From Flavobacterium lindanitolerans (GTDB lineage: Bacteria; Bacteroidota; Bacteroidia; Flavobacteriales; Flavobacteriaceae): a stretch of DNA of 64,000 bases. Positions 43,038-50,607 of the stretch are shown piece after piece (positions within the stretch are counted from its first letter, which is position 1; the number at the start of each line of letters is the position of its first letter). Below the pieces are notes generated by a model that worked only from the letters and a program-made list of their open reading frames with translations, was not told the DNA's origin and did no database searches. Location of the stretch: the NCBI RefSeq assembly GCF_002846575.1, contig NZ_PJND01000007.1:2046001-2110000 (forward strand). Direction: 5' to 3'. A program made the translations under genes and the position numbers.

Positions 43038-43829
43038 TTAATTCTTTATTGCTTCGAGGCTTGCTTTTAATTGTTCCAATAAATCGTCGGCAGCTTCTTT
43101 TTTGGCTTTCGGTTTGGTTTCAGTTTCAGTTTCTTTTTTTGCCGGCTTCCCTTTCTCTTTGGTTTTTTTCCTGATGATTTTCAGAAGCTCGTCTTTATAG
43201 GTGTCTTTATATTTTTCAGGTTCAAATTTGTCAGTAAGCTGGTCTATAATGTTTATTGCCATATCAAGTTCTTTTTTGGAGATTTTGACATCATCTGGAA
43301 TTTTGGCTTCGGAAGGATTTCTGAGGTCCTGGTCAAAACGGATTTGGATTAGCAGGATAGCATTGTCTTCAATTTTGAGGATGCCTAAATGTTCCGTGTT
43401 TCTGAGTACAAATTTCGCCAGTCCAACTTTCCCCGACTTTTTTAATGCTTCGCGCAATAAGACATATGTTTTTTTGGCTTCTTTTGCCGGTTCAACTATG
43501 TAAGGTTTTTCGAGATATTGTGCCGGGATTTCCTCTTCCATCACAAATTCAAAAACGTCTATTGTCTGTGTCTTTTCAGGCATTGCTTTAGCAAAATCGG
43601 ATTGATCAAGTACAATATAATCTCCGTTTTCTTTTTTGTAACCTTTGGCAATATCTTCCCAGGGAACTTCTTTTCCGTCTTTTTTACATACCCGGACAAA
43701 TTCGATAGCACAGTGGTCTTTTTTTCGAATCATATCCAAATCAATTCTATGTGTGACCGAACCGCTGAAGAGTCGTACAGGTATATTAATCAGGCCAAAA
43801 CTGATACCTCCTTTCCAGATTGCTTTCAT
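43038..43829 (-). CDS. ku: Ku protein of bacterial NHEJ
   Basis: 263 residues beginning MKAIWKGGISFGLINIPVRLFSG. Ku core with 'DHCAIEFVRVCKKDGKEVPWEDIAKGYKKENGDYIVL' and 'EPAKEAKKTYVLLREALKKSGKVGLAKFVLRNTEHLGIL'. The C-terminal tail is Lys/Glu-rich ('KKETETETKPKAKKEAADDLLEQLKASLEAIKN'), as in other bacterial Ku proteins that recruit LigD. It binds DNA ends as a homodimer and works with LigD. Confidence 0.96.
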   Translation of the reverse strand: MKAIWKGGISFGLINIPVRLFSGSVTHRIDLDMIRKKDHCAIEFVRVCKKDGKEVPWEDIAKGYKKENGDYIVLDQSDFAKAMPEKTQTIDVFEFVMEEEIPAQYLEKPYIVEPAKEAKKTYVLLREALKKSGKVGLAKFVLRNTEHLGILKIEDNAILLIQIRFDQDLRNPSEAKIPDDVKISKKELDMAINIIDQLTDKFEPEKYKDTYKDELLKIIRKKTKEKGKPAKKETETETKPKAKKEAADDLLEQLKASLEAIKN

Positions 43830-43959
43830 AGTATTTCTTTTTATATGTACTTAAATTTATCAATTTATGGTAAGAAACGGAATTGCTTTAACATGCTTTT
43901 CACGTCCTGTCTGAAATAAGAACGGAGGCAAAAGCCTCCGTCATCCTTAGGAATTATGG

Positions 43960-44262
43960 TTATGGGTTGGTGTCGGTTCCGGTGCGTTTCTGATTCCGTT
44001 TTGTCTCTTGCGGATCGTCATCATATTCTTCATCATCGGTTAAAGAATCGTCATCGTCCTCAAAGCCATCATCGAGAAAGTCATCATTATCTTCATCTTC
44101 ATCGTCAAAATCCCTGTCTTTGTCGTGTGGATTATTATTATCCCTGTTCAGTTTCGGATTATCGATATCTCTTTTATCATTTTCTGCTTTGAGGGTATTT
44201 GAATCCGGGCTGTTCTGATCAGGATATACATCTTCTTCCGGACTGTCATATACTGGTTTCAT
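43960..44262 (-). CDS. Acidic, disordered hypothetical protein
   Basis: 100 residues from ATG 44262 (MKPVYDSPEEDVYPDQNSPD). The longer frame overlaps the ferritin-like gene. It is extremely rich in Asp and Asn ('DRDFDDEDEDNDDFLDDGFEDDDDSLTDDEEYDDD'), so intrinsically disordered. It lies 16 bases after the DUF892 gene and is probably co-transcribed. No function is visible. Confidence 0.6.
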   Translation of the reverse strand: MKPVYDSPEEDVYPDQNSPDSNTLKAENDKRDIDNPKLNRDNNNPHDKDRDFDDEDEDNDDFLDDGFEDDDDSLTDDEEYDDDPQETKRNQKRTGTDTNP

Positions 44263-44278
44263 ACTGTCTTTTTTTAGG

Positions 44279-44914
44279 TTATTCTTCGTTTTCGTCAATG
44301 TCATCGGCGGCATCAAAGTTGATGGTGTTGTTAGCATCCTGAGTGAGCATAACATCTGCTTCTTTTTCTTCATTTAATGTTATTTCCAAAAGCTTTGCCA
44401 CTTCGTCTTCTCCTAATATTTTGGCAAAAGTGCAGAGTGTTCCATAACTGGCAATTTCATAGTGTTCTATTTTTTGCGCAGCGGCTATGATACCGGCATC
44501 ACGCACGGCTCCCGGTTCTGTTTCTTCTAATATGCTTTCTCCTTCTTTAATGAGTCCTTCCATTGCATCGCATTTTTTTGCAGTGGCTTTTTTCCCGATG
44601 CTTTCAAATACCTGTTCAAGTCTTGTTATTTGCTCGAGGGTTACTTCCAGATGGTCTTCGATTGTTGTTTTTAAATTTTCTGCTGTGGCATTTTTAGCCA
44701 TTTTAGGAAGTGCTTTAGAAAGCGCTTTTTCTGCCCAGAAAATATCTTTTAGCTGGTCAATGAACAATTCTCTTAAACCTTCGGCAGCATTCGATTTTGG
44801 TTTTACAGTTTGCGAACGCGAAGCTGATGCTGTTTTTGACTGAGAATTTTTATTACCGGTTTTTGTTGTGGTAGTTCTGCTTTTTGGTGTTGCAGAAGAA
44901 TTGGAATTTTTCAT
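44279..44914 (-). CDS. DUF892 ferritin-like stress protein (YciE/YciF type)
   Basis: 211 residues. A Ser/Thr/Lys-rich N-terminal tail (1-45) is followed by the four-helix DUF892 domain: 'LRELFIDQLKDIFWAEKALSKALPKMAKNATAENLKTTIEDHLEVTLEQITRLEQVF', 'DAGIIAAAQKIEHYEIASYGTLCTFAKILGEDEVAKLLEITLNEEKEAD', with di-iron type Glu and His (E-x-x-E, 'EH..'). A long basic tail is unusual and may bind nucleic acid. The family answers osmotic and oxidative stress. Confidence 0.9.
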   Translation of the reverse strand: MKNSNSSATPKSRTTTTKTGNKNSQSKTASASRSQTVKPKSNAAEGLRELFIDQLKDIFWAEKALSKALPKMAKNATAENLKTTIEDHLEVTLEQITRLEQVFESIGKKATAKKCDAMEGLIKEGESILEETEPGAVRDAGIIAAAQKIEHYEIASYGTLCTFAKILGEDEVAKLLEITLNEEKEADVMLTQDANNTINFDAADDIDENEE

Positions 44915-45034
44915 AACAGTTTGGTTTTTAAGTTGATTTATTTCAAAGTTCTAACTTGAAAGCGCTTTTTTACTTATACAATTGGATAAAATTTTTATAT
45001 GTTTGGATAGGTTACAAAAGCGGGAATTGGACAT

Positions 45035-45067
45035 AAAAAAACTGCTTCCCTTAGAGAAGCAGTTTTT
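45035..45067 (-). terminator. Terminator of the lipocalin-like gene
   Basis: AAAAACTGCTTC and GAAGCAGTTTTT pair around an 8-nt loop; T-run on the minus strand. Confidence 0.88.
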
Positions 45068-45082
45068 GTAAATACTTATTGG

Positions 45083-45598
45083 TTATTGTTTGGTAAATAC
45101 CGTTGTAACGCTACCAACCCTATTGTATGCCACACCTTCCGAATTTCTGTCAGGATAGGTTGTCAAGGTTGTTGTTTGGGTTAGCGTTCTGCCGTTGTTA
45201 GACCTTACAAAGTTTAAGGTTACTTCTGTGCCATTTTCCTGTTCGTACGTAGCGGTTATAACGCTATTGGTAGCAGTCCATGTGCCACTTACCGTATTAT
45301 CTGCACAAACTGCAACACCTGTACTGGTATCAATCAGGATATAATCCATATCATAGGTGAAAGTATTGTCTGAATTGAAGTCGATTCTTCTTGCATCATA
45401 ACAACTGCTTTCATCCATTTGATTGGTGGATGCTGTTCCGTCTTGATTAAAATCCGTTGCTGCTCCGGTGTTGAATTCTGTCAGGTTATATCTTCCTGCG
45501 ATACTTCCCATGTTGTTGTTTGATGAATCGTCATCACTTGAACAAGCCCCAAAACTGATGGCTAAAATAGCCATAGCTAAAATTTTTACTTTTTTCAT
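45083..45598 (-). CDS. Lipocalin-like lipoprotein
   Basis: 171 residues from ATG 45598 (MKKVKILAMAILAISFGAC, lipobox). 'GSIAGRYNLTEFNTGAATDFNQDGTASTNQMDESSCYDARRIDFNSDNTFTYDMDYI', 'CADNTVSGTWTATNSVITATYEQENGTEVTLNFVRSNNGRTLTQTTTL', the pattern of small Bacteroidetes lipocalin-like (lipocalin_5-type) barrels with two conserved Cys. Function unknown. Confidence 0.8.
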   Translation of the reverse strand: MKKVKILAMAILAISFGACSSDDDSSNNNMGSIAGRYNLTEFNTGAATDFNQDGTASTNQMDESSCYDARRIDFNSDNTFTYDMDYILIDTSTGVAVCADNTVSGTWTATNSVITATYEQENGTEVTLNFVRSNNGRTLTQTTTLTTYPDRNSEGVAYNRVGSVTTVFTKQ

Positions 45599-45893
45599 AA
45601 CACTGTTTTTTAGGTTAGTTATTTGTACTAGTTTACTAGCTGTTTTTACAAATTTCAATAGTAAGACGTGTTAATTCTTTATATTATTTTCAATGATGTT
45701 TATATAATTCTTTTTAAATGTTAAAAAAAGTTAAAATTTTAAAGAATAATTAGTAATAATTCAAAACTCTTATGATGTGATTTGGATATATGGTTGAAAA
45801 GCTCATTGACGTTAAAACTTGGTTAATGCCAATATGCAGTAAAATAGATTTGAATTTTTAGTTCTACATTTAATAGAAATTAAATTGTTGAAT
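45599..45893. other. Intergenic region between divergent genes
   Basis: About 295 AT-rich bases that should hold the two divergent promoters. No open frame or strong hairpin seen. Confidence 0.4.
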
Positions 45894-46568
45894 ATGAAAG
45901 CACAAGAGGTAATTTCCCGATTGTCTGACCTGGAGGTCAATGTTGGGAATACAGAAAGGCTACTTTCTGTTTTATCAGGTTCAGTACTGCTTTATGATGC
46001 CTTAGTTAAAAAGCCAAAAAACCTGCCGGGCGCATTGTTAGCCGGATTTATGATTTTTAGGGGAACCAGTGGTCATTGTTTTGGATATGCATTACTGAAA
46101 GACAAACCAAAAGTCGAAAAATCCAAAAATATACTGATTAAGACTCAGATAATTATTGATAAGCCGGTTTCAGCAGTATATGATTTTTGGCGCAATTTTG
46201 AAAATCTGCCATTGTTTATGAAACATCTGGAAAGTGTTGATGTTCTTGATGATGAAACTTCGGAATGGAGGATGAAAATCCCGGGAAATCTTGGAACTAT
46301 TCCATGGAAAGCAGCTATTATCAAAGATGAAAAAGATAAAGAAATTCGTTGGCGTTCCTTTTCAGATGCTTTGATTCATAATATAGGAAGTGTCCAGTTT
46401 TTTGATAACGGTGATGGAAGAACAAGATTATATGTTATAATTGCTTATTATCTTCCTTTTGGTACTATAGGAGAAACAATTGGTAAAGTATTGGCCCCAA
46501 TTTTAGAGAATACTATTGAAGAAGATATTAAAAGATGCAAGCTGCATTTTGAGAGCGGATTAGCATAG
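45894..46568 (+). CDS. DUF2892 + SRPBCC (polyketide cyclase-like) fusion protein
   Basis: 224 residues from ATG 45894. N-terminal membrane part of the DUF2892/YgaP type ('NVGNTERLLSVLSGSVLLYDALVKKPKNLPGALLAGFMIFRGTSGHCFGYALL'). Then an SRPBCC START-like domain ('IIIDKPVSAVYDFWRNFENLPLFMKHLESVDVLDDETSEWRMKIPG', 'VQFFDNGDGRTRLYVIIAYYLPFGTIGETIGKVL'). The fusion occurs in many proteobacteria and Bacteroidetes. Function unknown. Confidence 0.85.
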   Translation: MKAQEVISRLSDLEVNVGNTERLLSVLSGSVLLYDALVKKPKNLPGALLAGFMIFRGTSGHCFGYALLKDKPKVEKSKNILIKTQIIIDKPVSAVYDFWRNFENLPLFMKHLESVDVLDDETSEWRMKIPGNLGTIPWKAAIIKDEKDKEIRWRSFSDALIHNIGSVQFFDNGDGRTRLYVIIAYYLPFGTIGETIGKVLAPILENTIEEDIKRCKLHFESGLA

Positions 46569-46573
46569 ATATA

Positions 46574-46600
46574 AAAATCCCCATCGTTAGATGGGGATTT
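46574..46600 (+). terminator. Terminator of the DUF2892/SRPBCC gene
   Basis: AAATCCCCATC and GATGGGGATTT pair around a 4-nt loop. Confidence 0.8.
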
Positions 46601-46864
46601 CAAACAAATAATAAACCTCAAAAATAAATACAAACTCAAGAGATCTTGAAATTGAAATTTTAATTGTGATTTTTATTATCGGTTTTTATTATAGTTCTTC
46701 AATTTTATAGTATCAAAGTTACGACCGCATATTTCAAAGAGGTTATATAATTGTGATTAATTTTTATATCATTTGAAAAGCATAAAAAGGGTATAATTTT
46801 TTCTGTAAATTATATAAAACCAAAATCGATTTTAATTGTAAACTTTAATTAAAATCAATTTAGT

Positions 46865-47308
46865 ATGGAACTTGTGAAAATTTGCCTTGCAGCTTTGGCG
46901 GGAACCTATGTTATGACGGTTTTTAGCGGTTATGTATCCAATCGGTTTCAGCATATTTTTAAAGAACCGGTAGTTTTGAGCCTGGTTTTATCAAAACTGG
47001 CCCACAACAAATCCCTGAATCATATATCGACATGGGAGCAAGGTGTCCGTTATCTTGCAGGATTGTTTGTAGTACTTTGCTATCATTATATCTGGACGCA
47101 CACGGATATTGATCCAACCTGGTTCTGCGGTCTTATTTTTGGCATTATTACCGGACTGGGAGCCATTTTTTACTGGTTTTTTCTTTTCCGTGTTTCTTCT
47201 GTTTCAAAAGCTCGTTTTCAGGATTATTATCTTCCGTTGGTAGCTGCTTATATTTTGTTTGCCATGACGGTGATTGTAGTATATCGCGTTTTTGCTCTTT
47301 TTGAATAA
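46865..47308 (+). CDS. Hypothetical membrane protein
   Basis: 147 residues with four hydrophobic segments: 'LVKICLAALAGTYVMTVFSGYV', 'YLAGLFVVLCYHYIWTHT', 'FCGLIFGIITGLGAIFYWFFLF', 'YYLPLVAAYILFAMTVIVVYRVFALF'. It is found as a small inner-membrane protein type in Flavobacteria; family not recognised. About 290 AT-rich bases precede it. Confidence 0.75.
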   Translation: MELVKICLAALAGTYVMTVFSGYVSNRFQHIFKEPVVLSLVLSKLAHNKSLNHISTWEQGVRYLAGLFVVLCYHYIWTHTDIDPTWFCGLIFGIITGLGAIFYWFFLFRVSSVSKARFQDYYLPLVAAYILFAMTVIVVYRVFALFE

Positions 47309-47403
47309 AACGGTAAAAAACTCTCGTTATCCATAAAGTACTTTTACATATGTAAGGATATAAACTAAGCAACTCAGAAACCTTAGTATTTTAATATCTT
47401 TTT

Positions 47404-47665
47404 TAGAACGTGGATTTAACGGATTAGAAGAAATTACCGCGAATTTGTGAAACTTACCGCTTTAGAATCTTAATATCTTAGCGCCTTTTTTAGAACGCGG
47501 ATTAACACGGATTACAGAAATTAGCGCGGATTTGTGAAACTTACCGCTTTAGAATCTTAATATCTTAGCGTCTTTTTTAGAATGCGGATTAATACGAGTT
47601 AGAGAAAGTAGTGCAGATTTGAGAAGTTTACAATCTTAGCATCTTAGAACCTCAGCAATTTAGCA
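47404..47665. repeat. 87-bp tandem repeat, about three copies
   Basis: Units begin TAGAACGTGGATTTAACGG (47404), TAGAACGCGGATTAACACGG (47491) and TAGAATGCGGATTAATACG (47578), spaced exactly 87 bases. The first two share a long identical stretch, 'TTGTGAAACTTACCGCTTTA' onward. The third decays after about 60 bases into short 'ATCTTAGCATCTTAGAAC'-like repeats. Similar 'CGCGGATTAACACGGATT' text is a dispersed element in Bacteroidetes genomes. Noncoding. Confidence 0.75.
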
Positions 47666-47672
47666 TCTTAAA

Positions 47673-47702
47673 TAAAAAAAACACGGCCAAAGCCGTGTTT
47701 TT
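47673..47702 (-). terminator. Terminator of the VOC gene row
   Basis: AACACGGC and GCCGTGTT pair around a 4-nt loop; minus-strand T-run at 47673-47679. Confidence 0.85.
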
Positions 47703-48106
47703 TATTGTGGCATTGCGCTTATATCCATATAGGCAATTTCCCAGAGGTGTCCGTCCAGGTCCTGAAACCCGTGTCCGTACATCCAGCCATGATCCTGTTT
47801 GTCAACCGGTGTTGTAGCACCGGCAGCGATGGCTTTTTTCACCATTTCGTCTACGGCATCACGGCTTTCTGCCGAAAGGCAAATGATGCTCTCCGTATAC
47901 TTGCGTGTATCACAAAGCTCATTTTTGGTAAAGTTCAGGAACAAAGGTTCGACTACCAACATCACGAAAATAGTATCGCTAATAATCATGCATGTAGCAT
48001 TTTCATCTGTGAACTGAGGATTGAAAGTGTAACCTAGTTTTCTGAAAAATTCAATAGAGCGGTTAAGGTTCTTTACGGGAAGGTTTACAAAAATTTGTGT
48101 TGCCAT
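47702..48106 (-). CDS. VOC family protein (lactoylglutathione lyase-like)
   Basis: 134 residues, 'MATQIFVNLPVKNLNRSIEF', 'NATCMIISDTIFVMLV', 'HGWMYGHGFQDLDGHLWEIAYMDIS' with the C-terminal metal-site Glu. First of three consecutive VOC genes on this strand, 11 bases from the next. Function unknown. Confidence 0.85.
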   Translation of the reverse strand: MATQIFVNLPVKNLNRSIEFFRKLGYTFNPQFTDENATCMIISDTIFVMLVVEPLFLNFTKNELCDTRKYTESIICLSAESRDAVDEMVKKAIAAGATTPVDKQDHGWMYGHGFQDLDGHLWEIAYMDISAMPQ

Positions 48107-48117
48107 AGTGTTTATTA

Positions 48118-48537
48118 TTATTTTTCATATTCATAATTGAGCATCCACTGAATACCAAATTTATCAGTAAACATACCATATAAGGCACCCCAGAACATAT
48201 TATCTAAAGGCATTTTGACATCGCCTCCTGCGGAAAGCTTTTCGAATAGATCTCTGGTTTGCTGTTCTGAATCGGTATTGACTGAAATGGACACACTGGT
48301 TCCGTTTTTTACCTGTTCCATTGTTTCCGGAACATCGGTTCCCATCAGCATATTTCCGCCAATTGGCAAAGCAATATGCATGATTTTGTTTTTGTCTGTA
48401 GCGGGCATTTCCTCGCATCCCGGAGTATCCCCGAATCGCATCACGACTGCAAATTCGCCGCCAAAAGCAGCTTTGTAAAAATTAAAGGCTTCTTCTGTAT
48501 TGCCATTAAAATTCAGATAAGTGTTGATTGTTGCCAT
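48118..48537 (-). CDS. PhnB-like VOC protein
   Basis: 139 residues, 'NTYLNFNGNTEEAFNFYKAAFGGEFAVVMRFGDTPGCEE', 'IMHIALPIGGNMLMGTDVPE', 'FWGALYGMFTDKFGIQWMLNYE', the PhnB/DUF1338-near VOC pattern. No antibiotic-resistance role can be assumed. Confidence 0.88.
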   Translation of the reverse strand: MATINTYLNFNGNTEEAFNFYKAAFGGEFAVVMRFGDTPGCEEMPATDKNKIMHIALPIGGNMLMGTDVPETMEQVKNGTSVSISVNTDSEQQTRDLFEKLSAGGDVKMPLDNMFWGALYGMFTDKFGIQWMLNYEYEK

Positions 48538-48578
48538 TTTGATTTTGATTAATTGTTCGTATTTGAATTGATTTTGTG

Positions 48579-48962
48579 TTATTCTTCCTGAAGTACAGAG
48601 AGAATGTTTCCTGCCGGGTCTTTGAACCAGGCAATAAGCGGGCCTCCACCTCTAAAAATCCCTTTTTTGTCGGTTTTTATGTTTCCGCCATATTGTTCGA
48701 AAACTATGCCTCGTTTCGTGAGTTCATCTACTGCCTGTTCAATATCTTTGACGGGAAAGTTGAGAATGGTGTAGGTAGCCGGTTCGTGATTTTCTTTGGT
48801 ATAGATAATTATTGAATTTCCTCCGGCGGGTTTTAAGGTTAGTATTCCTTCCATTTCTGCGTCTTCTTCTATATCCAGACCTAATATTTCTCCGTAGAAT
48901 TTTTTAGCTTTTTGGCTATCATCTACAGAAAATCCACTAAATGCTTTACTGTTGTTTAACAT
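48579..48962 (-). CDS. VOC family protein
   Basis: 127 residues, '[28 protein letters not shown]', '[28 protein letters not shown]', '[16 protein letters not shown]'. Third in the VOC row, between the PhnB-like and DinB-like genes. Confidence 0.86.
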   Translation of the reverse strand: MLNNSKAFSGFSVDDSQKAKKFYGEILGLDIEEDAEMEGILTLKPAGGNSIIIYTKENHEPATYTILNFPVKDIEQAVDELTKRGIVFEQYGGNIKTDKKGIFRGGGPLIAWFKDPAGNILSVLQEE

Positions 48963-48979
48963 GATTCTGTATTTTGGAT

Positions 48980-49483
48980 TTACATATCGTCATATCGTAA
49001 GGCTTCATAGCCTAAAAGTCGTCTCCATAAGGCTATCTGACCAATGCAGTTGGCTTCACGGTAAATGATAAAAGTTATCAGTTCATAATAAGTAAGTGAC
49101 ATGCCGGGCATCATCTCAAATTTTTCATCCAGTTTTTGATCCGTTATCTTAGCCAGGAGATCTTTCAATACCGGACTAATTTTTTTCCAATCGTCTCTAA
49201 ATTGTGATAGCGATGGATATTTCAGGCCATCCTGTATGCCTTTTCCATCCTGAAACAATTCAGATGCCTTCTGTTTTTCGGAATACCCCAGCAGGTTTGC
49301 AATTTCGTAGCGTTGCTGGACTAAACTTCCGGTGAGCCATGCTATATGGTTTGCTTTTGTGTCTAATCTTTTGTGGGCATCTTCATCAGAAATTTTTTCC
49401 AGTGCCCGTTCAAAATAGAGCGTCTGCATATCATATAAGACAAGCAGGGAAAACATTCTGTTGCTTGTGGTTGTGATTTTCAT
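48980..49483 (-). CDS. DinB-like metal-dependent protein
   Basis: 167 residues forming a four-helix bundle: '[56 protein letters not shown]', '[31 protein letters not shown]'. The three His of a DinB/YfiT site (H in 'NHIAWL') are only partly visible; the C-terminal His pair seems replaced. Starts the minus-strand row with the VOC genes. Function unknown. Confidence 0.7.
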   Translation of the reverse strand: MKITTTSNRMFSLLVLYDMQTLYFERALEKISDEDAHKRLDTKANHIAWLTGSLVQQRYEIANLLGYSEKQKASELFQDGKGIQDGLKYPSLSQFRDDWKKISPVLKDLLAKITDQKLDEKFEMMPGMSLTYYELITFIIYREANCIGQIALWRRLLGYEALRYDDM

Positions 49484-49615
49484 ATCGTTAATATTTAGCG
49501 TTAAAAATTGAATTAAATTTTGTCTTTTATATTGTTTGATAAAATTAATTCAAAAAAAATGCTTAAACGGAGTGGTTTAAAGTCATTATAAGGGGGGATT
49601 TAAGACAAAAAATTT

Positions 49616-49623
49616 TATATTTG
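49616..49623 (+). promoter_or_regulatory. Promoter element of the GlxA-type regulator gene
   Basis: TATATTTG matches TANNTTTG and lies 22 bases before the ATG at 49645. Confidence 0.5.
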
Positions 49624-49644
49624 TTTCTCCTAAAAAAATTAGCT

Positions 49645-50607
49645 ATGAAATTAGGTATTTTGCTTACACAAGAACACAGGCTTCTAAGCGTTGCAGCTAT
49701 GCTTGACGTATTTGAGACCGTGAATAAGTTTTATGCAGAGGAAGGGAAGGCCCCTTTTTTTGATATTACTCTTTTGCATATGGATGAGGTATCGCAGACC
49801 TATTCTGAATATAATCTGATGCGACCTGATTCCGAAAAAACATATGATATTTTGCTTATCCCGGCTTTTAAGCATGATGTTGTACCAAAAGCAGTTTCGC
49901 TCAATATGAGATGGATACAATGGTTGCGGCAACAATATGAAAGGGGAGCTTCGGTTGCAAGTTTTTGTACGGGAGCTTTTCTTTTAGCTTCTACCGGTTT
50001 GCTTGACAACAAGCCTGCGACCACCCATATTAATGCCGAATATGCCTTTGCACAAGCTTTTCCTGCCGTAAATTTAAAAGTAGATGCGGTGGTTACAGAA
50101 GAACAAAGAGTCTACACGAGTGGAGGTGCTACCAATAGTTTCCATTTGATGTTGCGTCTTATTGAGAATTTTTGCAGCCGAAAAATGGCAGTAAAAACGG
50201 CAAAGGTGTTTTCTGTCGATTTGGATAGAAATCAGCAGACTTATTTCGGTACGTTTGCTCCGGCCGAAGATCATGGTGATGATTTGGTTAAGCAGACGCA
50301 GGAAGTTATTAAGAAGAATTTCAGGGAAGCCAATACTATTGAAGAAATTATTACGGATGTTCCGGCAAGCAGACGAAATCTGGTAAGGCGTTTTAAGCAG
50401 GTAACCGGGATTACTCCTATAGAATATTTGCAGAAAACAAGGATTGAAGCAGCCAAACAGATGCTGGAGCATTCGAGACAGAGCGTAATGGAGGTGATGT
50501 TTGAGTCGGGTTATAACGACTTGAAATCATTCCGAAGCCTGTTCAAAAAAAATGTTGGAATGACACCGACAGCCTACAGGGAAAAATTCAATAATCTTGT
50601 TGCCTGA
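49645..50607 (+). CDS. GlxA-family transcriptional regulator (DJ-1/PfpI domain + AraC HTH)
   Basis: 320 residues from ATG 49645. The N-terminal DJ-1/PfpI-like domain carries a Cys in the nucleophile elbow ('GASVASFCTGAFLLASTGLLDNKPATTHINAEYAFAQAFP'). The C-terminal AraC domain has 'TIEEIITDVPASRRNLVRRFKQVTGITPIEYLQKTRIEAAKQML' and 'VMEVMFESGYNDLKSFRSLFKKNVGMTPTAYREKF'. It is transcribed away from the VOC/DinB row and could regulate it. Confidence 0.92.
   Translation: MKLGILLTQEHRLLSVAAMLDVFETVNKFYAEEGKAPFFDITLLHMDEVSQTYSEYNLMRPDSEKTYDILLIPAFKHDVVPKAVSLNMRWIQWLRQQYERGASVASFCTGAFLLASTGLLDNKPATTHINAEYAFAQAFPAVNLKVDAVVTEEQRVYTSGGATNSFHLMLRLIENFCSRKMAVKTAKVFSVDLDRNQQTYFGTFAPAEDHGDDLVKQTQEVIKKNFREANTIEEIITDVPASRRNLVRRFKQVTGITPIEYLQKTRIEAAKQMLEHSRQSVMEVMFESGYNDLKSFRSLFKKNVGMTPTAYREKFNNLVA

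Noticed and set aside
47404..47665. CRISPR array or coding repeat
   Set aside because: The unit is a direct 87-bp repeat without spacers and the frame is interrupted by stops.
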